The translations under genes and the position numbers were made by a program. A stretch of 17,429 nucleotides of DNA, taken from positions 1 through 17,429 of the forward strand of contig CAJJYX010000056.1 of the NCBI GenBank assembly GCA_905197435.1, written 5' to 3'. Source of the stretch: an uncultured Bacteroides sp. (GTDB lineage: Bacteria > Bacteroidota > Bacteroidia > Bacteroidales > Bacteroidaceae). The notes below the pieces were generated by a model. That model had not been told where the DNA came from. It ran no database searches and saw nothing but the letters and a program-made list of their open reading frames with translations. Each line of letters starts with the position of its first letter. Within the stretch, counting starts at the first letter, position 1. Below are positions 9,036 through 16,668 of this stretch, one piece after another.

Positions 9036-10745
9036 ATGAAACTCGATACTATTTTTAAAACGGCATTGTTGTCAGGGCTTGTAACATTCAGTCTCGTTTC
9101 CTGCAACAGCGACATCGACCCGGTGTACGTTCAGCCTTCCGATGAGATTTCATTGGGTGGCGCATCAGGGGATATTATATTGACTCCCGATAATCCTCAG
9201 GCTCTTGCCATGACAATCTATTGGAGTGGCAACGGAAAGCTCACTCTCAGCGACACCCTGCTTCAGGCTCCTGTAAATGCAGCGGAAGAAACCATCCAGT
9301 TTTCAAAGGACGAATCGTTTTCGTCAACCATAGACCTCAGCGTTGCAAAAGGTGTTCGTTCACGCCAGTTTCTTTGCGAGGAATTGAACTCCTTATTGGG
9401 AAGGCTGGATTATGATGTTGATGAAAAGTCTCCTTTGTATATCCGGATCAAATCTGTACTTGCAGCTAATCTGGAAGCGTCATACTCTTCCACACTCGCA
9501 GTAATGGTGCAGCCTTACAGAATCCACCTTACACTGGGAACTGTCCTTGACAAAGATTGGAACGAGACATCCATGAAACTTGCTTCTCCTGAAGAGAACG
9601 GAATATATCAGGGATTCATGGGCGTGAACGGATGGACAAACTGGTGGTTCCGCGAGGCCAACAATGTTGTATGGGGAAATCTTGGCGAAACCGGTAAGAC
9701 TTTCTATGCGTCTTCTGCCGATGACCACTGGAATTTCTGGTTCCCCAACCCTGCCGGATGTTATTTCACCACACTCAACACAAATGAAGGCTGGTGGAGC
9801 GGAATCCATATCGACAATCTTACTGTCGCCGGAGAGATTGTCGGAGAGATGACCTATAATATGAAAACCAACCAATGGACTTTGCCTGTAAACCTCTCAA
9901 ACGCTGCTTCGGTCACAATTACCGTAAAGGGTAAAGGAAGTCTTTATAACAAAGAGACAACCGACATGGGACCGGCCATTGAACAGGATGTTGCTTTTGG
10001 CGGTAATTGTGAAAGTCTGACATTTGGCCAAACCGGTTCAGACATCACGGTAACTCTTCCCGCCGGAGAGACGACACTCGTCCTTGACCTGTCCAATCCG
10101 TTGGCTTTAAAGATCGGTGCCGGAGAAGCCGCCCCGGAACCCGAAGTTGACCCCCGTCTTTATTTCTCCGGAGTGGTGAATTGGGATGGATTCGATGATT
10201 ACATCTCCCTATATGATGAGAGTACATTATCTTATGGCGGTGCTCATTGGATTCAGTCGGAATGGGGCTATCGCGCATATACGCAACCAGACTGGGCTTC
10301 GGCCTACAAGGCTGCAGACGGAGCGACGGCGTTGAGTGGAAATCTTATATTTGCAGAATCGGATGGTAATATTCCCGCTCCTGAAGAGGGACTGTATGTA
10401 ATGGATTTCAATATGAAAGCCCTGACATATCAACTTACCAAGATTGAAAAGGTCACATTTGCCGGTCTTAATGACGACTGGTCTGAACACGAAATGGTAC
10501 AGTTGCCTGACAATCCAGAGGTTTTCACCGCTGAATTTGTAAAAGAGAAGGAAACGCCATGGGGGGTAAAGGTACTTATAAACGGCGATTGGGGACTTTT
10601 CTTCGGGGGTAGTGATGGAAACCTGAAGCTCGGTCACTCTGAAGCTACTACTGGATTTGACGGTGATAATGCCTTGACTGTAGGCGAAACATATATTCTC
10701 AGAGTAAATTTCGGTACACAAACGTATTCTTATTCTCTTAAATAA
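9036..10745 (+). CDS. SusE-position surface glycan-binding lipoprotein
   Basis: This 569-residue lipoprotein sits where SusE/SusF-type surface glycan-binding proteins normally lie. The signal ends in SLVSC with Cys23 lipidated, and C-N-S-D-I-D after it suggests surface display. A SusE-like N-terminal immunoglobulin-like region (about 40-160, with ILTPDNPQALAMTIYWSGNG) is followed by aromatic-rich modules. One has W200, W203 and W204 in NGWTNWWF with further Trp near DDHWNFWF. A C-terminal module from about 474 (TFAGLNDDWSEHEMVQL to the end) resembles the carbohydrate-binding repeats of SusE/SusF proteins. No catalytic signature is visible, so it should bind rather than cut glycan. Its likely ligand is beta-1,4-galactan, judged from the operon. 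The family level is less certain than for SusC/SusD because these proteins diverge quickly. Confidence 0.8.
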   Translation: MKLDTIFKTALLSGLVTFSLVSCNSDIDPVYVQPSDEISLGGASGDIILTPDNPQALAMTIYWSGNGKLTLSDTLLQAPVNAAEETIQFSKDESFSSTIDLSVAKGVRSRQFLCEELNSLLGRLDYDVDEKSPLYIRIKSVLAANLEASYSSTLAVMVQPYRIHLTLGTVLDKDWNETSMKLASPEENGIYQGFMGVNGWTNWWFREANNVVWGNLGETGKTFYASSADDHWNFWFPNPAGCYFTTLNTNEGWWSGIHIDNLTVAGEIVGEMTYNMKTNQWTLPVNLSNAASVTITVKGKGSLYNKETTDMGPAIEQDVAFGGNCESLTFGQTGSDITVTLPAGETTLVLDLSNPLALKIGAGEAAPEPEVDPRLYFSGVVNWDGFDDYISLYDESTLSYGGAHWIQSEWGYRAYTQPDWASAYKAADGATALSGNLIFAESDGNIPAPEEGLYVMDFNMKALTYQLTKIEKVTFAGLNDDWSEHEMVQLPDNPEVFTAEFVKEKETPWGVKVLINGDWGLFFGGSDGNLKLGHSEATTGFDGDNALTVGETYILRVNFGTQTYSYSLK

Positions 10746-10756
10746 AAAATAGTTCA

Positions 10757-11818
10757 ATGAAAATGATAACAATATTATCCGCTTTAGCATTGACAACCGC
10801 AGTATGCTGCGGCTCATGCTCGGAAGACGGTCCTGTCACCAATCCAAGACAGGAAGATACTTCGATAATCGTGAAAGAAACAGGTTTTGCCCGTGGAGCA
10901 GATGTCAGTTGGCTTACCCAAATGGAATCCGAAGGACGTAAGTTCTATACCCCCGGTGAGGACCGTCAGGAAATGGAATGTATGCAACTCCTTCGTGACT
11001 ATTGCGGGGTCAATTCAATCCGCCTCCGCGTATGGGTAAATCCTAAAGACGGGTGGAACAGCATGGACGATGTCGTTCTCAAAGCCCGTCGTGCCGAAAG
11101 CCTCGGTCTCAGGACGATGATCGACTTTCATTTTTCGGATACATGGGCCGACCCCGGACATCAGGAGATGCCGGAGGCATGGAAGACACTGTCTTTCGAT
11201 GACCTGACTAAAGCCGTCGGAAATCATGTCACAGAAACGCTTAACGCCTTAAAGAATGCCGGTGTGACACCCGAATGGGTACAGATAGGTAATGAAACGA
11301 CTCCCGGTATGATGCTTCCGGTCGGTTCCGTGGATAATCCCGTTCAGCTTACCCGGCTTAACAATGCAGGATACGAGGCAGTAAAATCCGTTTTCCCGGA
11401 GGCTATGGTCATAGTCCATCTGGATGGTGGAAACAACCAGTGGGCATACGACAGGATGTTTGATATTCTTGAGAACAACGGTGGCAAATACGATATGATC
11501 GGCATGTCGCTATATCCTTATTGGGCAGAGCAACAAGGCGAAAGCGGTGGCTGGCAGAAGGTTGCCGATGATTGTATCGCAAACATCAACCATCTGAAAC
11601 AAAAATACAACAAGCCTGTGATGATTTGTGAGATCGGTATGCCCTATGATCAAGGTGAACTCTGCAAGCAATTGATTACCAAAATGATGGGAGCGGCTGT
11701 GGAAGGTGCCTTTTATTGGGAACCTGAGGCACCCAACGGTTACAATGACGGTTATAATCTTGGTTGTTTCGATAATGATGCTCCGACCGTAGCACTTGAT
11801 GCGTTTAAAAATAAATAA
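10757..11818 (+). CDS. GH53 endo-beta-1,4-galactanase lipoprotein
   Basis: This enzyme cuts internal beta-1,4-galactosyl links in pectic galactan or type I arabinogalactan. The protein has 353 residues and a lipoprotein signal ending in CCGSC (Cys21). The residues S-E-D follow the cysteine, which points to the cell surface. The GH53 fold is evident from GADVSWLTQMESEGRKFY, NSIRLRVWVNP and TMIDFHFSDTWADPGHQ. The acid/base is Glu180 in WVQIGNETTPGM and the nucleophile is Glu292 in MICEIGMPY. GMSLYPYW and GAFYWEPEA are further family landmarks. Length is normal for a single-domain GH53. The gene begins 11 bases after the binding-protein gene, and its stop codon shares one base with the next start (TAATG). 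Met3 at 10763 is an alternative start. Confidence 0.95.
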   Translation: MKMITILSALALTTAVCCGSCSEDGPVTNPRQEDTSIIVKETGFARGADVSWLTQMESEGRKFYTPGEDRQEMECMQLLRDYCGVNSIRLRVWVNPKDGWNSMDDVVLKARRAESLGLRTMIDFHFSDTWADPGHQEMPEAWKTLSFDDLTKAVGNHVTETLNALKNAGVTPEWVQIGNETTPGMMLPVGSVDNPVQLTRLNNAGYEAVKSVFPEAMVIVHLDGGNNQWAYDRMFDILENNGGKYDMIGMSLYPYWAEQQGESGGWQKVADDCIANINHLKQKYNKPVMICEIGMPYDQGELCKQLITKMMGAAVEGAFYWEPEAPNGYNDGYNLGCFDNDAPTVALDAFKNK

Positions 11819-14256
11819 TGGATATGAACAGACAAATCTCTTTGTTGGCAGTAATGGCTCTTTTGGGGAGCCTTACTGTCAGCATCCATGCCCAAAGGAC
11901 TGTCACGACCCTGAATGAAGGTTGGGAATTTACCAAAGGACGACCCGGTGGCACAACTAAATGGCAAAAAGTCAGGGTTCCGCACGACTGGGCCATCTAT
12001 GGTCCGTTCAATAGGGCTAATGACCTTCAGACTGTTGCCGTCGAGCAGAATGGCGAAACAGAGAAAACGGAGAAAACTGGTAGAACGGGCGGGCTTCCAT
12101 TCATAGGGCAAGGTACCTACCGCACTACCTTTGAGATCGCTGACACGGTCAATCGCAACATCACGATCGTGTTTGATGGAGCCATGAGCAATGCCCATGT
12201 TAAAGTCAACGGGAAAGAAGTGGCTTATTGGCCGTACGGATATAATTCGTTTTATGCGGATGTGTCGGATGCTGTCGTACCCGGTAACAATGATATGGTG
12301 GTTGAACTTGAGAACTTTGAACGTGCTTCCCGATGGTATCCCGGAGCAGGACTATATCGGAATGTTCATGTCGTCAATACAAATAAAGTGCATATTCCCA
12401 CTTGGGGGACATATGTCACAACCCCTTTTGTCTCTACTGAAAAGGCATCTGTAAGACTGGAAATGGACATAGTCGGTGCCAAGAAAGGTGAAAAGGTTAA
12501 TGTGAACACGGAGATTGTTTCTCCCGAAGGCATCGTTGTCGCATCCAACAACGCGCCTTTTACATCACAGGGACAGATGCATGTCCAGAATTTCCTTATT
12601 TCTGATCCGGAACTTTGGAGCCCGGAATGTCCACGGTTGTACACAGCCCGTACAAGTATAGAAATAAACGGACAGCGGGTGGACAATTATGCTACACGTT
12701 TTGGAGTGCGGAAAATTGAATACATCCCGGAGCAAGGGTTCTTCCTCAACGGGCGGCCTACTAAATTCAGAGGAGTCTGCAATCACCATGATTTAGGTCC
12801 GTTGGGAGCTGCTGTCAATAAATCGGCTCTCCGCCATCAGGTAGAACTGATGAAAGACATGGGGGCAAATGCCATAAGGACGTCTCACAATATGCCGGCA
12901 CCGGAATTGGTGGAATTGTGCGACGAACTTGGTATGATGCTTATGATAGAACCATTTGATGATTGGGGATTCCGTCCTAAATCACCTAACGGTTATGGGG
13001 CTTTCTTCAACGAATGGGCAACTAAAGATATTACCAATATGGTGAAGCAGTATCGTAATAGTCCATCGGTTGTCATGTGGTCTATAGGAAATGAAGTTCC
13101 GAGCCAATGGGGTCCTGACGGTGTTGCCGAACTTACGATGCTTCAAAATTTAGTGAAATCACTTGATAATACACGTCCTGTTACCTGTGGAATGGACCAG
13201 ATAGGAGCAGTCCTTGACAATGGTTTCGCCGCATCTCTGGACATTCCGGGCTTTAATTATAAGCCCCAATATTACGAGCGTGCATATAAAAAACTTCCCC
13301 AAAAGATGATTCTCGGTTCCGAGACGGCATCAACGGTTTCATCAAGAGGTGTTTATCATTTTCCTGTTTCATTCGAGAAAGAACATAATTCCGTTCTGCA
13401 TCCCGACAACCAATCGTCAAGCTATGACAACGAAACCTGTGATTGGTCGAACACACCTGACATCGATTTCTATATGGATGAGCAGCCATGGGTTATCGGA
13501 CAGTTCGTATGGACCGGATTTGACTATCTCGGAGAACCTTCTCCTTACGATACTGATGCATGGCCCAGCCATAGTTCTGTATTCGGCATAGTAGATTTGG
13601 CCTCTTTGCCCAAAGACCGATATTATCTTTATCGCTCCCATTGGAATAAGAATGATGCTACCTTGCATGTTCTTCCCCATTGGAACTGGAAAGGACGCGA
13701 AGGGCAGATAACGCCGGTATTTGTTTACACCTCCTATCCGAAAGCAGAACTGTTCATTAATGGTAAGAGTCAGGGAATGAAAGAAAAGAACGACTCTACC
13801 TTGCAGACCCGTTACAGGCTTATGTGGAATGAAACGGTTTATGAACCGGGTGAACTCAAAGTTGTTGCTTACGATGCTGACGGCAATAAGACCGAAGAAA
13901 AAATTGTAAGGACAGCCGGCAAGCCCCACCATTTGATACTTACTCCCAACAGGGGCGCTCTCTTGGCTAATGGTGATGACCTGGCATATATCACTATTCA
14001 AGTAGCCGACAAGGATGGTAATATAGTGCCTACGGACAACCGTAAAGTAAAATTTACAGTATCAGGAGCCGGAACATTTGAGGCTACGGCTAATGGCGAT
14101 CCGACATCTCTCATGCCTTTCCAGAACCCTGAAATGAATCTGTTCAGCGGAGCCGCGACAGCAATCGTCAGGAGTGCGGATAAAGAAGGTGAAATTAGGT
14201 TTACTGCATCTGCCAAAGGGATAAAACCGGCGACAGTATCAATACAGGTAAAATAG
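11818..14256 (+). CDS. GH2 beta-galactosidase, periplasmic
   Basis: This is an exo-acting glycoside hydrolase of 812 residues, expected to release galactose from imported galacto-oligosaccharides. The signal peptide is type I (cleavage after SIHA, residue 25) with no lipobox cysteine, so the enzyme is predicted to be periplasmic. The N-terminal jelly-roll domain (about 30-185) includes VRVPHDWAIYGPF and GAGLYRNVHVV. An Ig-like domain and a TIM barrel from about 305 (FFLNGRPTKFRGVCNHHDLG) follow. The acid/base is Glu426 in SIGNEVPSQWG and the nucleophile is Glu502 in ILGSETASTVSSRG. C-terminal accessory domains follow: a DUF4982-like stretch (about 615-690) and an Ig-like end (about 700-812). 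The EKTGRTGGLP stretch is a common feature of Bacteroides GH2 enzymes. The start overlaps the GH53 stop as TAATG, which suggests translational coupling. Met3 (11824) is an alternative start. Beta-galactosidase activity is inferred from context, since GH2 holds several specificities. Confidence 0.93.
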   Translation: MDMNRQISLLAVMALLGSLTVSIHAQRTVTTLNEGWEFTKGRPGGTTKWQKVRVPHDWAIYGPFNRANDLQTVAVEQNGETEKTEKTGRTGGLPFIGQGTYRTTFEIADTVNRNITIVFDGAMSNAHVKVNGKEVAYWPYGYNSFYADVSDAVVPGNNDMVVELENFERASRWYPGAGLYRNVHVVNTNKVHIPTWGTYVTTPFVSTEKASVRLEMDIVGAKKGEKVNVNTEIVSPEGIVVASNNAPFTSQGQMHVQNFLISDPELWSPECPRLYTARTSIEINGQRVDNYATRFGVRKIEYIPEQGFFLNGRPTKFRGVCNHHDLGPLGAAVNKSALRHQVELMKDMGANAIRTSHNMPAPELVELCDELGMMLMIEPFDDWGFRPKSPNGYGAFFNEWATKDITNMVKQYRNSPSVVMWSIGNEVPSQWGPDGVAELTMLQNLVKSLDNTRPVTCGMDQIGAVLDNGFAASLDIPGFNYKPQYYERAYKKLPQKMILGSETASTVSSRGVYHFPVSFEKEHNSVLHPDNQSSSYDNETCDWSNTPDIDFYMDEQPWVIGQFVWTGFDYLGEPSPYDTDAWPSHSSVFGIVDLASLPKDRYYLYRSHWNKNDATLHVLPHWNWKGREGQITPVFVYTSYPKAELFINGKSQGMKEKNDSTLQTRYRLMWNETVYEPGELKVVAYDADGNKTEEKIVRTAGKPHHLILTPNRGALLANGDDLAYITIQVADKDGNIVPTDNRKVKFTVSGAGTFEATANGDPTSLMPFQNPEMNLFSGAATAIVRSADKEGEIRFTASAKGIKPATVSIQVK

Positions 14257-14538
14257 CATAGTATCTCTCTTCATCGCAGTGGAAAAACTATAAGAAAGCA
14301 TCTCCACAAACGGTAAGAACAATGGCAAGAACAATAGCTCTTCCTACAGAAGTTTTGGGAATATGAGAAGATAGGAAAACTTATAACAGACAGTACGTGA
14401 ATATGAAAGGCAGTTGGGAAGCTACTACAAAATATTTTTCATGTCTCTTATTTTACACTTATATTCTAAATTCTGCCTAAAGTATTTATTAATAAGGATT
14501 AGCAATGTATATTGGATATGGAAATGAATGTAAAAATA
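14257..14538. other. Gene-poor gap after the PUL
   Basis: This AT-rich stretch holds no frame that looks coding. No hairpin with a T-tract is visible directly after the GH2 stop, so the end of the operon transcript is not obvious. The only small structure seen is an imperfect 12-base tandem repeat at 14313-14336 (GTAAGAACAATG, GCAAGAACAATA). A frame starting at ATG 14505 runs through a terminator hairpin and into antisense of the reductase, so it is not taken as a gene. Confidence 0.5.
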
Positions 14539-14567
14539 TCCCTCCGTCATTACTGTATGCGGAGGGA
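14539..14567 (-). terminator. Intrinsic terminator of the aldo/keto reductase gene
   Basis: TCCCTCCG (14539-14546) and CGGAGGGA (14560-14567) form a perfect 8-base-pair stem. CAT/ATG can add three inner pairs around the loop TACTGT. Read on the minus strand, the stem is followed by TATTTTTA, the expected U-rich tail. It lies about 60 bases beyond the reductase stop codon. On the plus strand the stem is followed by AAAA, so it should not stop operon read-through from the PUL in the same way. Confidence 0.75.
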
Positions 14568-14628
14568 AAAGGTCTGCAAAAGTTTATATCATTTTTCCAG
14601 TTTATCAATGACAGCCCTATGTTTTACG

Positions 14629-15465
14629 CTACCAGTTCTTGGATGATTCCACCAACGCCGGATTCTGCGGATTGCCTATCAGCGGTGAAGCCTTGTCGTA
14701 GCTGCGGAGGATTTCCATCTCGTTGTCGAGCAGTCGGAAGTCGGACACGTCGAAGTTCTCTGCCAACCGTTCCTGATGTACCGTCTTGGGGATGACGATT
14801 ACGCCAGACTGGATGAGGAAGCGCAGCACGACTTGGTGCGGGGTTTTCCGGTAGCGTTCGGCGATGTGGCACAATGTTTCATCTTCGTAGATGCTGTTGA
14901 TGTGTCCTTGTCCAAAGGGTGCATAGCTTTGGTGGCAGATGCCGAACTTGTCCATCCAGCGGCGCGTCTCCATCTGTTGCGACACAAGGTTGGTCTCTAT
15001 CTGGTTGACTGCCGGGACAATCTCATTGTAGTTCATGAGGTCTATCAGGCGGTCTGCCGTGTAGTTTGACACACCGATGGCGCGGACTTTCCCTTCTTTA
15101 TAGAGTTTTTCCAAGTCGCGCCATGCGGCGTAGGTGTCACCGAAAGGCCAGTGCAGCAGCACAAGATCGAGGTAGTCCGTCCGCAGGCGGCGCAGGGATG
15201 CTTCCACCGATGCGTAGGCATTGTCGTAGTTCTTGAACCATACTTTGGTGGTGAGGAACAGCTTTTCGCGCGGCACGTTGCCGTGGTCAAGGGCACGTCC
15301 GATGTATTCCTCGTTGCCATATGCCTGCGCCGTGTCTATCAGCCGGTAGCCGGTTTCGAGAGCTTCCACTATGTTGCGTTCGCACGTTTCGGGGTCGGTC
15401 ACTTGGAACGTGCCAAGGCCGAGCATGGGCATGGTGATGCCGTTGTTGAGTTTTACAGTTTCCAT
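14629..15465 (-). CDS. Aldo/keto reductase (AKR5-like, NADPH-dependent)
   Basis: This is a soluble oxidoreductase that reduces aldehydes or ketones with NADPH. The 278-residue form starts at METVKLNNG. I prefer this ATG (or the one at 15474) to the longer TTG-initiated form at 15492, because that TTG overlaps the -7 promoter box. The catalytic tetrad is complete: Asp44 and Tyr49 in LIDTAQAYGNEEYIG, Lys74 in LFLTTKVW and His105 in LVLLHWPFGD. The cofactor-phosphate region IPKTVHQERLAENFDV is also present. The N-terminal MPMLGLGTFQV is typical of the family. The protein resembles those often named 2,5-diketo-D-gluconate reductase, but the true substrate cannot be read from sequence. It lies divergently from an AraC-type gene that may control it, and it has its own terminator. 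There is no evident link to the galactan genes. Confidence 0.92.
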   Translation of the reverse strand: METVKLNNGITMPMLGLGTFQVTDPETCERNIVEALETGYRLIDTAQAYGNEEYIGRALDHGNVPREKLFLTTKVWFKNYDNAYASVEASLRRLRTDYLDLVLLHWPFGDTYAAWRDLEKLYKEGKVRAIGVSNYTADRLIDLMNYNEIVPAVNQIETNLVSQQMETRRWMDKFGICHQSYAPFGQGHINSIYEDETLCHIAERYRKTPHQVVLRFLIQSGVIVIPKTVHQERLAENFDVSDFRLLDNEMEILRSYDKASPLIGNPQNPALVESSKNW

Positions 15466-15489
15466 TTGTTGCATCTTTGTTTTTATGGG

Positions 15490-15497
15490 CAAAATTA
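15490..15497 (-). promoter_or_regulatory. -7 box of the aldo/keto reductase promoter
   Basis: On the minus strand this reads TAATTTTG followed by C, a perfect TAnnTTTG match. Transcription would begin near 15483, which gives an 18-base leader to the chosen start at 15465. This placement argues against the upstream TTG start. Confidence 0.6.
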
Positions 15498-15583
15498 CAG
15501 CAGCCTAACGAGATGGATAGTTTATAAATCCTGTTTTACCTACCATTTTCCCATTTTATTGCAGGTATCTCAGGATAAACGAG

Positions 15584-15591
15584 TACTTTTG
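15584..15591 (+). promoter_or_regulatory. -7 box of the AraC-type regulator promoter
   Basis: TACTTTTG matches TAnnTTTG perfectly and ends 13 bases before the ATG at 15605. A TTG at 15559-15561 lies 22 bases upstream as a loose -33 candidate. The short leader would leave only a few bases before the start codon if transcription begins 7-8 bases after the box. Confidence 0.5.
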
Positions 15592-15604
15592 TGAAAAATT
15601 GACA

Positions 15605-16507
15605 ATGAATATGGATAAGATGCTGAACGCAAAGACCGTCCACGATTATAATGCCTACGTCGGGTATGCCGACCGGCACCCGTTGGTCAGCGTCATCGAC
15701 TATGCCTCGCTGCCGCCCATACGCCACAGCCGTACCCGTTTCTCCATCTATGCCCTCTTCCTGCGCGATGATTGTCTGGAGGATTTGACCTATGGGTGCA
15801 GCAGATACGATTACCGGGAAGGAACGCTCATCTGCGTGTCGCCGGGTCAGATAGGCGGTGTGGAGGATAACGGCGAGGTGTTCCGCATCGAGGGATGGGC
15901 TTTGCTGTTTTCGCCGGAACTGCTGCATGGCACGTCGCTTGCCCGCCGTATGCACGAGTTTACATTCTTTGCTTACCAAGCCAACGAAGCCCTGCACATG
16001 ACTGCCGAAGAACGGGCTACTCTTATTGCTTTAATGAGGCAGATACAGGAAGAATTGGGCAAACGTCCCGACACACATCAACGGGCTATCCTTGTCGCTT
16101 ACATCGAGTTGATACTCAATTTCTGCTTGCGCTTTTATGAACGGCAGTTTGCCACGCGAAGACCAAGCAACCATGATGTGTTGGCAAGGTTTGAATCATT
16201 GCTGTACGATTATTATAAGGAAGGACGGCAATTCTCTGATGGATTGCCCGGCGTTGGGTGGTGTGCCGAACAGCTTTGCATGTCTGCCAACTATTTCGGT
16301 GACTTGGTAAAAAGGGAAACCGGGCAGACCTCAGGGGAACATATTCGCCGCATGGTCATCGGCATGGCAAAGGAACGTCTGATGGAGGGACAGCCCGTTT
16401 CATCGGTAGCCTACGATTTGGGCTTTGATTATCCTCAGCACATGACACGGCTGTTCAAGAAATATGTAGGGTGCAGCCCATCAGAGTATGTAAGAAAGAA
16501 ATGTTAG
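15605..16507 (+). CDS. AraC-family transcriptional regulator
   Basis: This is a DNA-binding regulator of about 300 residues. The N-terminal part (about 1-130, with RFSIYALFLRDDCLE, GTLICVSPGQIG and GWALLFSPELL) looks like the cupin-type effector domain of AraC proteins. A helical linker follows. The C-terminal AraC domain has two helix-turn-helix units at about 219-240 (WCAEQLCMSANYFGDLVKRETG) and 265-290 (SVAYDLGFDYPQHMTRLFKKYVG). The closing CSPSEYVRK is the usual end of the family. I use the ATG at 15605. The frame extends two codons further to a TTG, and ATG 15611 is also possible. Its divergent partner is the aldo/keto reductase gene, its most likely target. Its effector is unknown. Confidence 0.9.
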   Translation: MNMDKMLNAKTVHDYNAYVGYADRHPLVSVIDYASLPPIRHSRTRFSIYALFLRDDCLEDLTYGCSRYDYREGTLICVSPGQIGGVEDNGEVFRIEGWALLFSPELLHGTSLARRMHEFTFFAYQANEALHMTAEERATLIALMRQIQEELGKRPDTHQRAILVAYIELILNFCLRFYERQFATRRPSNHDVLARFESLLYDYYKEGRQFSDGLPGVGWCAEQLCMSANYFGDLVKRETGQTSGEHIRRMVIGMAKERLMEGQPVSSVAYDLGFDYPQHMTRLFKKYVGCSPSEYVRKKC

Positions 16508-16635
16508 AAGCTATTGCCGAAGCCTATTATGGTGGTGTGCCTATCGCTATAAAAGAAGAGGCACTTAAAAGACTGCCTGATGAGTTTGTGACGGTAATGC
16601 GGAAGTTCTCGATTGCAAAATTGAAATGTAAATGA
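16501..16635 (+). CDS. Possible small protein overlapping the AraC gene end
   Basis: A 44-codon ORF starts at an ATG inside the last codons of the AraC gene (ATGTTAG, a 7-base overlap in another frame) and ends at TGA 16633-16635. The product starts MLEAIAEAYYGGVPIAIKEE and ends in IAKLKCK. It has a balanced, soluble-looking composition with no membrane segment. I do not recognise it. The stop-start overlap would allow translational coupling to the regulator, and a hairpin follows its stop at once. It could also be a chance frame or the remnant of a longer gene. Confidence 0.35.
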   Translation: MLEAIAEAYYGGVPIAIKEEALKRLPDEFVTVMRKFSIAKLKCK

Positions 16636-16663
16636 TGCCATATTTAAAGGATAGCCTATGGCA
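16636..16663 (+). terminator. Hairpin after the AraC/small ORF unit, weak terminator candidate
   Basis: TGCCATA (16636-16642) and TATGGCA (16657-16663) form a perfect 7-base-pair stem with a 14-base loop. The stem starts on the base after the small ORF stop. No T-tract follows, so it may act as a transcript end or stability element rather than a classic intrinsic terminator. Confidence 0.35.
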
Positions 16664-16668
16664 ACTGC

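Noticed and set aside
10227..10817. Minus-strand frame of 196 codons opposite the glycan-binding gene
   Set aside because: It lies antisense to a well-supported lipoprotein gene, has no recognisable domain or promoter, and crosses a gene junction of the operon.
12055..12078. Tandem GAGAAAAC repeat in GH2 as a possible phase-variation tract
   Set aside because: The repeat unit is nine bases, so slippage keeps the frame. The encoded EKTGRTG stretch is common in Bacteroides GH2 enzymes.
13417..14001. Minus-strand frame of 194 codons opposite the GH2 gene
   Set aside because: The plus strand encodes clear GH2 catalytic and C-terminal domains here. The antisense frame shows no family features.
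15151..15594. Plus-strand frame of 147 codons across the reductase gene and promoter region
   Set aside because: It runs antisense through the reductase coding region and over both divergent promoters, so it is a shadow frame.
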